Shown here: positions 35,658 through 46,499 of the stretch, one piece after another
Layout of the letters: each line of letters starts with the position of its first letter
How positions within the stretch are numbered: the stretch's first letter is position 1
Origin: Trichodelitschia bisporula
Lineage: Eukaryota > Ascomycota > Dothideomycetes > Phaeotrichales > Phaeotrichaceae
NCBI GenBank assembly: GCA_010356995.1
Contig: ML996705.1
Span: 1 to 64,000 of the forward strand
Length of the DNA: 64,000 nt
Direction: 5' to 3'
Position numbers and translations under genes: made by a program
Notes under the pieces: model-generated
The model's input: the letters and a program-made list of their open reading frames with translations, nothing else
What the model was told of the DNA's origin: nothing
Databases searched by the model: none

Positions 35658-36740
35658 ATGTCCGAATCGCAAGCTGTCCAGCATAAGCAGCTGGAGAATG
35701 CCCCGATTCTCATCCCCGCCTTGAAGGTCGGCCTCGGAGCCGGTAAGTCTGTTGTATCCTTGATATATGAAGTTTGCTATGTTATGGCTCGTGAGGTGTG
35801 CCGTCTGGCTACTCTTAGAGTATATGTTCCCGCCTGTTTAATTTATCGTTCGTCTTGTTGTCTTTTTGTCGGTCGTTCTTATACCCGTTATAGCTCTCAC
35901 GGCTCTCAATGTCGCTATCAGTGTCGCTCTTGGCTCATCGTCATTCCATTCCTTTTTAGTCATTCTTCCGTAGTCATTCTTATACTTGCTCTCGCAGGCA
36001 TTCTCGTCTCACCATGATCCCATCTCTTCCATAATTGCCCGTATAGTTGCTCTCGCAGTCGTTCTCATCTCAGCATTCTTACATCCCCCTCTTATGTTCA
36101 CCCGCTAACCTCACCACCAGGCCTAACCGGCACCTTCATCGGCTCAATCCTCGGCACCCTCCGCTCGCCAACACCGGTCCTCTTCGCCCTCATCAGCGGC
36201 GCCCAATGGTCCCTCCTCGGCACCACCTACTGGGCCCTCCGCATCTCCCTCCTGCGGACTCAAGTCGGAACAGATGGCACACTAACTCCGCAGCGGCAGC
36301 ATGCGACCAGTGGTGCCGCAGGAGGTATAGCCGCCGCCGTAATCGGGTTTGCAACGCGTATGTTCCTTACCCCTCTTCTCCGGTTCCGGCCCACTGACGG
36401 CACAGGCGGCCGTGCAAATGTCCTGCCCGGCCTGCTCATGGGTAGTTTAACCGGCTACGGGGGCGATGCGGCGTACATGTCATTCATTGCGCGACGTGCC
36501 GCTGCCGTCGATCAGCCTCCCGGGCCGCCGTGGTGGAAGCGTGTTGCCAACTCGGGGTGGAGTCCCGTTAAGGTGCTCGGGGATGCGGAGTATGAGTCGT
36601 TGCTGCGGGAGAAGATGTTGCGGGTTGAAGCGGAGATTGCTGTGATTGATGATGATATCCGGGCGTTGAGGGAGGGGAAAGTGAGAGAAGGGAAGGAGGG
36701 AAAAATGACGACAAGAGAAAACGGCAAAAGTTCGAGTTGA
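35658..36740 (+). CDS. Small Tim17-like membrane protein (conserved, uncharacterised)
   Basis: 218 aa from three exons: 35658-35742, 36121-36357 and 36406-36740. Glycine-spaced hydrophobic helices (LKVGLGAGLTGTFIGSILG, PVLFALISGAQWSLLGTTYW, GGIAAAVIGFATRG, LPGLLMGSLTGYGGDAAY) recall the Tim17/Tim22/Tim23 fold, so a mitochondrial membrane location is plausible. The C-terminal 90 residues are soluble, with WSPVKVLGDAEYESLLREKM and a charged helix. The first intron is 378 bp, several times longer than any other in the window, and is filled with degenerate repeats. The frame across it (GLGAG/LTGTF) is the main support. The family name is tentative. Confidence 0.65.
35890..36095 (+). repeat. Degenerate short repeats inside a long intron
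   Basis: Within the 378-bp first intron of the Tim17-like gene, variants of TCTCGCAGGCATTCTCGTCT, GTCGTTCTCATCTCAGCATT and TCGTCATTCC recur at about 20-60 bp spacing. They look like an eroded minisatellite rich in TCTC and ATTCT. Boundaries are approximate. Confidence 0.5.
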
Positions 36741-36988
36741 TTGTCACTGCCTCCTCACGTGCTCAATGTGATCGTGATGTACATTCGTCGTCGAACGGCC
36801 CGTAAGCCCTGCCGAAAATAAACCCGGTCCCTGATATCGAACCTGGAGGTAGCTCCGTGATACCCAAGTCTATCATATACAAGCCGTAACGTCCATAACA
36901 GCCATATCAATCATACAGACATAGCACCCATATCAATCACATCAGCATAAATCATCCCCAACCCCAACCTCAGCCTCACCCTCCCCTT

Positions 36989-38686
36989 TCATACCCTACA
37001 AACTCCCTCCCCCCACCCAACCCCCCACCGCACCCCGCCCATAACCCCAACCGCCACCGCCACCCCACTCACCACCGTCGCCAGCCCATACCCCCAAGCA
37101 TGTCCCCTCCTCAACCCGCTCAACTCCGCCACGAACGTACTCACAGTCGTCAAACACCCGCACCCCCCATCCATCACCCCCTGCCACACCTGACACCCCA
37201 CCCCACTCCCCGCCGTACCCGTCCGCTGTAGGTCAAGCAAAACACCTAACCCCACGGTGCCGAAGACATTCACCGCGAATGTACCGAGTGGGAAGGAAGG
37301 CCGCACGCCGTTCAGCGCCCCGCTGACGTACCACCGCGCGAGACACCCTGCGGGCGCGAATACGCACGCGAAGAGCGCGTCGCCGCGCCAGGCCTTATGG
37401 GGCGGGAAGATGGCCATCAACACCGCCCCAATCCAAGCCAGGGTAGCCACAGGAACAATGCCGATATTAAGCACCTTCCGGAGCCGCGGATGCGCCCTCG
37501 GCATCCACTTCTCCACCCCCAGCGCACCATGCGCCCCCATCTGCAACGCCGCAATACTCAGCGCCATCGTCGTCAAAATCACAGCCAGCAACGCCGCAAG
37601 CCCCTTCTCCGGTGCGCGATGCACGGTGCTCGTCATACTCGGGAGAACCGCGCCAGGCGGGTAGGGGTGATTAAGCGGGGAGGGCAAGTCGTTGGACAGC
37701 GCGAGGAAGGCATCCCGCATGAGGGAGGAGAAGGAGGTTAGGCTCCCGCAGAAGCCGGTTGTGAGGCCGACGTAGAGGGGGATTGCTTTTTTGGGTGGTG
37801 CGGTGGCGGGCTGCTTGCCGGTGGAGGTGGACGACGCGCCCATCTCCTTGTTGTGAGATGCCGATGTCGATGCCGAAGTCATTGCTGAATTCGATGCCGA
37901 TGAGCCACCCTTCTTCCCCTTCTTCCCCTTCTTCCCGTCCTCCCCGTCAGTAGCGAAAAGCCTCCTATCCTCCGCCAAAAAACCCATAACTAAACACCCC
38001 GCCGCATTCGCCCACGCCACGCCTGTCACCAGCGGCGCACCCGGATATACCGTAATCGCCTGAATTCCCAGCCGTGCCAACGTCCCTAGGATGGAAAAGA
38101 AAACCAGGTACGCAATCGTAACCACTTTCCCCCCAACCACGGGCGGAGCCTCGCTCTCCCGCCGTATCCCCTCTTCAAGCGACTCGAGCCTCAATTCCCG
38201 CCCTTGACTGTCCGTCGTGGCTATGGGCGGCGGTCCGGCTTCCTCGGTCAGTACCGGGCGGGAACTCAGCGGTCGCCGCCCGGGCACAGCGACGGAACTC
38301 CTCGTTCTGGCGCGGGCCCGTCGAGCGGGGCGGGGTCGTTCGGGACCATCTGTGTCGGCTGTGGACGCGGTATCCCGGCGGCGCCGGCCCCGTGGCTCGG
38401 CCCAGGACTGTCGGCGCTTGCGCTGCACGGGAGTGTCGCGGGGCGCGGCGGCATTGCGTGATGTTCGGTCTAGGGCGGAGAGGCTCTGTGCGGCGTGAAT
38501 TGGTCGTTGAGGAGTTGTGGGCGCGGGGGAGGCGGCGGATTGCGGTCGAGGCGATGCGCGTTGAGCGGCGTAGAAGGACACGCGACGGGAGAGCGCGGGG
38601 GATTGGGATTGCGGGGTAGAGGGTGGGCGAGGATGGTTTGAAGAATTGGACGCGGGGGGGTGTGAAGAGAGCGGTTTGTCGGCCAT
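36989..38686 (-). CDS. FEX1: Fluoride export channel FEX (double CrcB)
   Basis: Plasma-membrane channel that exports fluoride. Eukaryotic FEX proteins carry two CrcB/Fluc domains in one chain. Single exon, 565 aa from the ATG at 38686 (MADKPLSSHPP, good start context); an in-frame ATG ten codons upstream (38716) is possible. About 190 disordered Ser/Pro/Arg residues come first. Domain 1 has GTLARLGIQAITVYPG, GVAWANAAGCLVMGFL and TGFCGSLTSFSS. Domain 2 has APAGCLARWYVSG, NGVRPSFPLGTFAVNVFG and DGGCGCLTTVSTFVAELSG. The Asn and Phe-Ser/Thr-Thr motifs of both pores are present. A Lys/Ser/Thr-rich insert (GKKGKKGKKGG, then many Ser/Thr) sits inside domain 1 and would face the cytosol or be cleaved or modified. 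It is longer than yeast FEX1. Confidence 0.93.
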   Translation of the reverse strand: MADKPLSSHPPASNSSNHPRPPSTPQSQSPALSRRVSFYAAQRASPRPQSAASPAPTTPQRPIHAAQSLSALDRTSRNAAAPRDTPVQRKRRQSWAEPRGRRRRDTASTADTDGPERPRPARRARARTRSSVAVPGRRPLSSRPVLTEEAGPPPIATTDSQGRELRLESLEEGIRRESEAPPVVGGKVVTIAYLVFFSILGTLARLGIQAITVYPGAPLVTGVAWANAAGCLVMGFLAEDRRLFATDGEDGKKGKKGKKGGSSASNSAMTSASTSASHNKEMGASSTSTGKQPATAPPKKAIPLYVGLTTGFCGSLTSFSSLMRDAFLALSNDLPSPLNHPYPPGAVLPSMTSTVHRAPEKGLAALLAVILTTMALSIAALQMGAHGALGVEKWMPRAHPRLRKVLNIGIVPVATLAWIGAVLMAIFPPHKAWRGDALFACVFAPAGCLARWYVSGALNGVRPSFPLGTFAVNVFGTVGLGVLLDLQRTGTAGSGVGCQVWQGVMDGGCGCLTTVSTFVAELSGLRRGHAWGYGLATVVSGVAVAVGVMGGVRWGVGWGEGVCRV

Positions 38687-39479
38687 TGAAGCGTCGCGAT
38701 AATCCTGGCGCGTCAATAACGGTGTCGATAATTCTCAAGCATAGCGCGCAACCAGGTTCCGTTCCGCAGGATATATTACGGTAGCTCCCCCAGCGCGGGC
38801 CCGGGTTGGGGGGAGGTTGGAAGATCGACGGCGAGCGTTTGTTCCCCGCCCCCTGCGGCGAGCATGCGCACGGTGCGCCAGTCGTGCAGTGACTATTCAG
38901 CAGAACCCGATGGAGAAGTCGGTGATGCGGATCGGGTGCGATTCGGGAGGAGAGCGTGCGGCGTTGAGGAGGCGTTCTGCGCTGCGGGCGGCGGGGGTGG
39001 GCGATTGGCGGTGATAGTGGCTTTTGACAGGAGGCGTTGACGTCGGGCTGGATGTGGAGTTTCCGGCGAGAGCTGAGAGAACGCAGCGCGAGTCGCGCCG
39101 CGATGAAGCTTTGCTTGCTGTGCCTCTGACTATTTCTCAATCGCTGTGCTCAAAGCTTCTATTACAGCTTCGCGCTCCGCGGCATGCTTCCCCGCATGCA
39201 GCAGCTCGATCCGGCGAACGTGCTGCCGCTACGTAACAAAGCCGGTTTCGCGCGCGGCGATAGGTTGGCTGCGGGACGGCGGCTCTTCACCGTCTTATCA
39301 TCCTGCAGGACAGGACAGGACAACGGCTTACGGACTCCACCTTTGATAATAACCTCTCCTCCTAATAAAGGCTGTTTGGATATATCTCTCCTCTCCAGCT
39401 CCTGTGTCTTCGTTCAGTTCCTCCTTCTCTTCGTTGACGACCTGTGTGACATCTACGGCACACCTCCCCCGCACTCACC
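38687..39479. promoter_or_regulatory. Divergent promoter region, FEX / UPRT
   Basis: 793 bp between divergent start codons, very GC-rich in the left part (38780-39020) and CT-rich just before the UPRT start. Overlapping frames on both strands are products of GC bias; no gene is supported. Confidence 0.5.
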
Positions 39480-40234
39480 ATGGCCCTCCCCACAAACGCC
39501 CACATCTCCACTCACCCCTGCGTCCTAGCAAAGCTCTCGCAACTCCGCTCAGCCAACACACCAGCGCGGGACGTCAAAACCCTCGTGCACGAAATCGCCA
39601 CGCTCATCGGGTCCGAAGCGCTGGCCGCAACCCTCACAACCACCGTCTCGGGCAGCGTGCGTTCCCCCTCCCTTCCTCCCTCCCCCCCTTCCCTACCCCC
39701 TCAAACTCACCCTAACAGGACAAATCCCCCCTCGGCGAGTCTTTCGATGTGTATACAACCTCCCCCACCAAAATCTCCCTCGTCCCCATCCTCCGCTCTG
39801 GCCTCGCCATGACCGACGCCCTGTCCGCCCTCCTCCCCACCCCAGTACCCATCCATCACCTAGGCATGTACCGCGAGCGCACGACCCTCCAGCCAGTGGA
39901 GTACTACAACAACCTGCCCTACCACGGAACCTCAACTACCGGGCACGCAGCCGCAGACGCCGGACCCTCCGAACTGGCCATCGTGTTAGATCCGGTTATC
40001 GCAACCGGAGCGACGGCACATGCGGCAGTTGAAACGTTGCGGGAGTGGGGGGTTAAGAAGGTGGTGGTGCTGTCTGTGCTGGGGAGTGAGGAGGGGGTGC
40101 GAAGGGTGGCGGAGGCGTGGGAGGGGGTGGAGGTTTGGGTGGGTGGTGTTGATCCGGGGGTTAATGAGCGGGGGATGATTGTGCCCGGGTTGGGAGATGT
40201 GGGCGATAGGCTGTTTTTGACGGTTGGGAAGTAG
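39480..40234 (+). CDS. Uracil phosphoribosyltransferase (pyrimidine salvage)
   Basis: Converts uracil and PRPP to UMP in the cytosol; also the enzyme that activates 5-fluorouracil in fungi. Exons 39480-39656 and 39719-40234 with a 62-bp CT-rich intron; 230 aa. Evidence: KISLVPILRSGLAMTDAL, HHLGMYRERTTLQPVEYYNN, the PRPP loop AIVLDPVIATGATAHAAVE and the uracil-binding end GMIVPGLGDVGDRLF. The last motif follows the bacterial-type UPP pattern. The N-terminus is short, without the extension of yeast FUR1. Catalytic motifs are intact. Confidence 0.93.
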
Positions 40235-40291
40235 AGCTGGATGAGCTTGGACTGTCGTTTGGTGTGGTGGTTGGGAAAGGGGAGGATTGGA

Positions 40292-40323
40292 AAACGAAGG
40301 AATGAAGGAATGAAGGAATGAAG
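40292..40323 (+). repeat. 8-bp tandem repeat (GGAATGAA, about 3.5 copies)
   Basis: AAGGAATG units repeat head to tail just downstream of the UPRT stop, in its probable 3' UTR. Confidence 0.8.
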
Positions 40324-42473
40324 TTGGAGATGACGACAAGATGAATGCAGAGTCAAGGCGTCGATGCTGAGGTTTTGGTGCTCACGAAATGCCGGGTACA
40401 TGACGTCATCGCTGCTCATTGACCCAAACTTTCAGCTCAAACCCCCTAGGCCCTGAAGAGGCCACTAGCTCCGTCCGTCAGGCTTTTTTTGACCGCAATG
40501 CTCCATCTTCCTCGCCAGACAATTGTCCTCAGCGTTGAAGGCATCTGGGCTGTACGAAGAGCACAAGATGGGGCATATGTGGCGGGAAGCTTACCGTTCA
40601 GTACGGTGGAGGTTATGATGCTGAGGATATGCTGGCCGCGTACCTCTGGGTCTATCATCCCCACAGCGACAGCTTAAATATAGCAACAGCACCGTTGGTA
40701 GTCGTTGCTCCCTAACGGTAATCCCACGGCCCGCTCCGAGAACCTCACTAGCAAGAAGATGGCGCGTAAGGGTAAAGCGGAGCCTCAAAAACGTCGAGAC
40801 CCACCAGATGCAATGCCAGACCCACGAAAAGGCCCACAAAGTTGTGGCAGTGCAAAGGCCGCGTGATGCATGTGCGTCTAATATCCCATTGCTGCGGCCG
40901 GTATTCGCGGTCGTCCTCACAGACAAAGGGTCGGGAAGCGCGTTGGACATGCTGCCGTAGACCGCGAGGCTGGATTTCTTCACTTTTGCCACGAACGACG
41001 TCCGTTGGAAGACCCGATGGAACATCTAAACGGCGTTAGTGCAGTGGCAACGTCCTTCTCCACCCCCGAACCCCGACAATCCAGGCTGGCGGCCGCAGCC
41101 TAGCAAACGACCACAGTGTGGAGTCCAGTGCGTACCCGCAACGGCACCCTACCGGGCACGCTGGGCGTTTCGTCCGTCAGCGAATAGGCACAACGCTCAG
41201 AGCTCGCAGCCAATCAGCCTTTTTCGCAGCCAACCATAATGTCGACGACACTCAACGGCACTCAATTCCGGACTAACGATATGACGTTCGCCGCGGACGG
41301 AGAGTGATTGCGGCTGGGAATGAACAATGGACTATAGCATTAAACAGGCAGTAAGTGCAACGCCGCAGAGGTGAAAGCACAAAAGACGAGCGTACAATCG
41401 ATCCACAAGTCCAATCAGACGATGGCCTTTGAACGTGGTCCGGTTGTCATGGCACAGCCAGGAAGCCCGCATCCTCCACCTCGCACCAAGGTATATCCCA
41501 CGTCACGACATACTCCGCACGTACCCGTCCCTGAAGGTGGGGTGGTTTGCGCCGTGCAATCTGCGATCATTGCGATGTTGCACACGCGGTGGCTGGTGAA
41601 GAGATGAAGGTGTTTTGCCGACGGGTGAAGGGTGAATCTAGATGAAACGGGTGACAGGTGAAAGAGGGCGAGATGATGGAGCGACAAAGAACGAACAAAC
41701 GACGCAAGGGATGAATGAGAGAGAAAGAGGGCAAATATGAGAGGGGCTGAGAGATGTCGGCTGCTAGTTGCCCTTCCACCTCCTCTGCTGTCCTCCCCTT
41801 TCTCGCCCACTCTTCACCCTCTTTGTCGGCTATCAATCACGGTCGACAAACGGAAAGAGCAGCAGCAGGTCCCAACGGTCAAAGAGTGGGTCGCTACTGC
41901 ACCTGTCTGTCGTGAATTGCGCCATCTGTGCCCCTACAGCCCCTCCAGCCCCTCCAGCCCCTCCTTCGCCCCCCCCCCCACATTCCACGCAAGTCGTGAC
42001 TTCCATTTGCAGAGACGAGACGAAGGAGGTCGTCATTGCCTTAATTTCCCTCCCCCTCCGTCTCTCCTTCCCTCTTTCCGTGTCGCCCTTCTCCCCCCAC
42101 TCGCACCTTCCCTCATTATCCGTCTCCCACGTCCGGTCGTCCCACTCCTTCTCTACTCCGTGCCCCGCCCCCGCCTCGTGGTCCCGCCCAACACTGCGTC
42201 GTCGTCCCAGCCAGCCATCGGAACCCCCAAGACTTGAATTCACCGAGCCCTCGCCTTCTTCACGTCTTCAGCTCCGCGACCCGTTGCCCATCCAACGCTT
42301 CATCTTCTTTCACCAGTCGCTTCCGTTCGCTGCTCGCTTGCACACACCGCTTGTCTTTACGCATAGCTTGCCTTCGTTTAGTACCATCACCTCCCGAAGC
42401 AATCCTACTTCTACACGAGTACCGCCTTTCAAACATCCAGAAAAACTCGGACATCGTTAGCAACAGCGCAATC
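40324..42473. other. 2.1 kb non-coding region with long CT-rich SOD leader
   Basis: No gene is supported. From about 41740 the plus strand becomes strongly pyrimidine-rich, including near-repeats of CAGCCCCTC around 41938-41965 and a C9 run near 41975, and it continues CT-rich up to the SOD start codon. Such tracts mark promoters and long 5' leaders of highly expressed fungal genes. Long overlapping frames in both directions here reflect the composition. The 40480-41050 minus frame has no family features. Confidence 0.5.
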
Positions 42474-43307
42474 ATGCACTTCTCTGTCATCGTTCCTTTC
42501 ATCCTTGCCGCCGCCGTGGGCGCGCAGGATGCGACTCCCGTCAACAACAACCCTCTGGGTGCGCAGTACCTCGCCATCATGCCGGCGGGTGGCAACGCGG
42601 GCATCGACGCTCAGTTTGTTGCGCAGTCAACCGAGGATGGCGACGGCGTCATGTTCATGATCAACATCAACGGCGAAGTCCAGGAGGGCGGTCCCTTCAG
42701 TAAGTGCAACTGCGCAGAGGATACAATCAGCAGCTCACCTTCAGTGTACCACATCCACGAGAATCCTGTCCCTGATGATGGCAACTGTACGGCTACCGGT
42801 GGCCACCTTGACCCGTTCGGCCGCGGTGATGCTACTGCCTGCGATGCTAGTGCGCCGGAGTCGTGCCAGGTTGGCGACCTGAGCGGCAAGTACGGCACCA
42901 TCCCTGCGCTGCCGGGGTTCAGCGCCGCCTACACCGACACGTGGGTGTCGCTGGTTCCGGGGCTTGGCTCTTTCATCGGCGACCGTAGCATCGTCCTGCA
43001 CACTGCGAACAAGACTCGCCTTGCCTGCGCCAACTTCTTCCCGACAAACAACACCGTCGCCCTCAATGGCACCACTTCGACTCCCAAGCCCGCCACCAGC
43101 TCGTCTGACGAGTCGGCGTCGGAGACGACGACGACTGAGGCTGGCGGCACCGTTACCTCGGCCGATGTGGCTACGTCGACGTCCAGCGCACGCACTGTGA
43201 CAGCTCCGACTACGACATCTTCCTACATCCCGTCGGCAGCCACCAACGTCGTCGTGCCCGCGTTCCTCAAGCTCGCCATGGTTGTGCTGGTTGCGTTCCT
43301 CATGTAA
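42474..43307 (+). CDS. GPI-anchored, copper-only SOD5-like superoxide dismutase
   Basis: Extracellular cell-wall superoxide dismutase that detoxifies superoxide, for example from host or symbiont. Exons 42474-42699 and 42745-43307; 262 aa. Signal peptide MHFSVIVPFILAAAVGAQ; the C-terminus is a Ser/Thr-rich stalk plus a hydrophobic tail (FLKLAMVVLVAFLM) typical of GPI anchoring. Copper ligands: HIH in MYHIHENPV, the His of GGHLDPFG, and the His in RSIVLHTANK. The segment after GGHLDP goes directly to QVGDLSGKYGTI without the zinc ligands and electrostatic loop, as in Candida SOD5. The intron (45 bp) splits PF/MYHIH. It is preceded by a long CT-rich leader, suggesting strong expression. Confidence 0.9.
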   Translation: MHFSVIVPFILAAAVGAQDATPVNNNPLGAQYLAIMPAGGNAGIDAQFVAQSTEDGDGVMFMININGEVQEGGPFSKCNCAEDTISSSPSVYHIHENPVPDDGNCTATGGHLDPFGRGDATACDASAPESCQVGDLSGKYGTIPALPGFSAAYTDTWVSLVPGLGSFIGDRSIVLHTANKTRLACANFFPTNNTVALNGTTSTPKPATSSSDESASETTTTEAGGTVTSADVATSTSSARTVTAPTTTSSYIPSAATNVVVPAFLKLAMVVLVAFLM

Positions 43308-43817
43308 TTGCGCCATACGCTACGCAAGGCTGACATCTGTCGGCCTCTTACCACAACAGCACTTATGACGTTTTGCGGTTGCGAGACGGGGGTTCTCGTG
43401 GTTCGGGAGTTGCGGTTGGTAGATAAGTGATGTGGGAGCATTTGCACCTCAATAGTGATGGCGTGATTTGATGAAGTTAATGTCTTTCTCTCTGTAATTG
43501 GAGCGTGCGACTGGCAGCTCTGTGTGGTGGGCGCTGGGGTGTGCCTCTAGCTCTCTAGCCGTAGCTGTATTCTGAATCTCACCATGCGGTCTAGATGCCG
43601 CGGCAGTGTCTTGTTGTCCATGTTCGCTCATCTATGCCAGACAAGCCCCGTGCGCGATCGCTGGATGTGCCCCAGATCAACGCCAGGGTGACGCACAAGC
43701 GGTAGCTGATTACAAGACTAAATTAGATATTGGGACACCTAGACACCTAACCCGTCAGCCTCGTCTGCCTACAAGGGGTAACAATACCATCCCATAGTAA
43801 AAGAAAGAACATACAAA
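43308..43817. other. Convergent 3' region between SOD and VPS16
   Basis: 510 bp with no coding sequence; both flanking genes end into it. Confidence 0.55.
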
Positions 43818-46457
43818 CTACACCCGTCCCCCCCGCTCCAATACCCCAATCAGCCTTTCCACCTCCGCCAGGTCCCTACCAGTCGCCTTCCCCCTCAGCG
43901 ACTTCAACAACTCCCCCTCTTTCCCCCTCGCCGCCTCCTCCGCCGCCCGTCCCACCATCCCACACCGCACCCACATATCCACCCGTTCACTAACACCCAC
44001 CCTCTCCACCTTCGGCACAAACAGCGCCGCAACACGCGCGTTCCCGGCGGCGAGGACGGCGTCAAAGAACGGCGCCCACCCAATCGGGGACTTTTTGAGC
44101 CTCGCGCATTCTTCGAGTTCGGTCCAGTCGCGCCGGCTGACCAGACCGCGCAGACGCACCCACCACAGCGCGCGCTCGGGGATGCGAAAGTCGGCGCTGA
44201 AGCGTTGGGCCTTTTTCCAGGCGCCGAGACGCACGAGCTTTAGTACGGTGTCGTATGCGCTGAGGCCGGCGAAACGACCGCCGGTTGCTTCGGGGGCGTC
44301 GGAGCCGAATTCGCGGTCGAGCGCTTGTTGGGCTTTGAGTAGTTTGGGTATCTCGTCGATGGTGGATCGGGTGAATGCCGCCTCCTTCGCGTCCGCGAGC
44401 ACGCGCGAAGCCGAGGCGAGTTTATCAGCCCGGACCACGCCCGTCCCGTCGAGTGCCTCATCGAGTAGCAAGCTCGCACTATCCGCGCGCCGATCGTCCT
44501 GGTAATACAAGTCTTTCAACAAATCCCGATCTCCCGCGGCGCGGGCAGACGCTTCCAGCAGCGCTGCGGCAGCAGGCCGGGGGGCAAGCGCGCGGAAGAA
44601 ACCCGCTAGAGGTAAGGACCGGCGTAAGGAGGCGAGGACGTGGAAGATTAGATCCGGGTCCGAGGACTGCGCCGCCTTGTCCAGGGCGCGGACGGGCTCG
44701 TTCATACTGAGCAGGAGCGGGACTTGCCGTCCTGGTCTTGGTTCGTGATCAAGCAGGGCGGTGGCGAGCGGGGCGCGGCCCTCGGCGAAGGCGGCCCGGG
44801 CGATGGCTTCGAAGGATATACCCGGTTTACCCGCGAGTTTCGCAACAATGAGGCGCGCAACGCCGTCGTCTGGCTCTGGGGAATGGCGGACTTTCTGCTG
44901 GGCCCAGTGGGTGTGGATTGGAGACTGGGGGAGGCGGAGGAAAGACGCTATGCGGAGGGCGTGGGCGTACTCGTGGCGGTGGATGAGGCGGGTGATCAGG
45001 CGCTCGGGCGTCAGGCGGAGGTACTGGTCGTAGGAGAGGGGGAGGCCAAGCGCATAGAAGCGGACGGCATTGAGGACGCGCAGGGTTTCGCACATATCCA
45101 CGAAGTCGTCGGAGTTGTACAGGTCGAGGACGGATTTGCCGAAGGACGCGGCTTTGAGGAGTTGTTTTTGCCAGTGGATGCTGTATTCGTGGCCGGCGGC
45201 GACGACGCAGGTGGAGACGGCTTCGTCGAGGGATTGGCGGATGAGTTGGATGTCGTCGTCGGCTTTTGGGGATTTTTTTTCGAGTTGGTCGACGGCGTCG
45301 AGGAGGACGGCGGCGGGGGAGGTGGAGCCTAGGCGGAAGACTTCTTCGGTGGCGTCTGTACATATCAGCGTCGTTCATGCCGGACAGAGATATAACCCAC
45401 CAGGCACGCGCTGCAGAAACTCGCACACCTCATTCGTGATCAGGCGAATGCCATCACAGTCTGGAATCAAGTGCACCCATCCATCGTAGTAGTACTTCGC
45501 CGCCGACCCCTTCGGCCCAACAAGATGCACCTCGTCCTCCCACGCCAGCGCCACGCAATCATTCCCACACCACTGCATGTCCTTCGGCACCGTGCGCGCC
45601 TTAGAGTCGTACTCGCTAAGCCGATTCTGAAAGTCGCTCGACACGACCCACACCTTGCCGTCGCCGGTGTACAGCGCGACAAAGCGGCCATTAGGCGACA
45701 CACTGATATGCTGAAACGGGCCCTTATCCAGCCCTCTGTCCTCCGCCTCCGTCGCATCCACCACGTATATCGTCGGTCCAATGGCGAGCAGCACCTCGAC
45801 CGAGCGGGATAGCGAGTCCGTCGGCGGAATCAGCGTCCACGACACAACCGCCTCCTCGGGGGGTGTAGCAAGCAGACGCGGGCGCGGATCATCATACCGC
45901 GTCACGGCCACGAGATGATTATTCCCAAGCAGGGCCACGAAGCCATTCCCCCAAAAGCGGCATGCAACAACGCCGTGCTCGTCCGCGCCGTGGCCCAGCG
46001 AAAACGGCACGAAGTCGCTCTGCAGGTCGTAGTAGACGCGCACCGTGCCGTCAACCGTGACTACGAGGAGTTTCTCGTCCTCCGACCACCCGAGGCCGCG
46101 GATGTGTCCTTCGTTCCACTGCCATTGTGAGCTTGCTTCGCTGCCCCTCGCCTAAAGCACGTACGTTGATGCGCCGAATCAGCTTCCCCGCGCAGCTGTA
46201 AATATCGATACTGGGCTTGAGCGCCTGCGCCCCGCGGTGTGCCTGCAGCTTGCGCTCATCGCGATGGAAGGCGATCTAGAGCTATCAGCAAAGCCCGAGC
46301 CGCATACGCGCGACGTACCTACAGCGCCGCTGTAGGGAGCTCCCGCGATGAGGTGGTTCTCGAGCTCGAGGTCCTGGTCGAAGACGTCGGTGTACAGCTG
46401 CACGCGACGGTAGAAGCGGTCGCCGACTTTGGCCCAGTTGGCGGTGGGTTTGGACAT
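43818..46457 (-). CDS. VPS16: VPS16, core subunit of HOPS/CORVET tethering complexes
   Basis: Endosome/vacuole tethering subunit that holds the SM protein VPS33. Exons 46457-46323, 46275-46165, 46118-45401 and 45355-43818; 833 aa, normal for the family. The N-terminal beta-propeller begins PTANWAKVGDRFYRRVQLYT and continues with APYSGAIAFHRDERKLQ, GHIRGLGWSEDEKLLVVTVD and HISVSPNGRFVALYTGDG. The helical C-terminal half has SFGKSVLDLYNSDDFVDMCE, TLRVLNAVRFYALGLPLSYD and a final region with YDTVLKLVRLGAWKKAQRF. Introns are 45-47 bp. The start codon lies only 3 bp from an assembly gap, so the 5' UTR and promoter are not reliably known. Confidence 0.93.
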
Positions 46458-46460
46458 TAC

Positions 46461-46499
46461 NNNNNNNNNNGGGGGGGGGGGGGGGGGGGGGGGGGGGGG
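46461..46499. other. Assembly gap (10 N) followed by 29 G
   Basis: Ten N are followed by an uninterrupted G run to 46499. This is most likely a scaffold join or a collapsed homopolymer of unknown true length, at the promoter edge of VPS16. A real GC-rich repeat cannot be excluded. Confidence 0.95.

Noticed and set aside
38175-39140. 321-codon minus frame overlapping the FEX N-terminus and promoter
   Set aside because: It runs in another frame of a GC-rich, Arg/Pro/Ser-biased stretch and ends inside FEX; no family features.
41768-42460. 230-codon Ser/Pro-rich plus frame before SOD
   Set aside because: Product of the CT-rich leader; several frames are open there at once.
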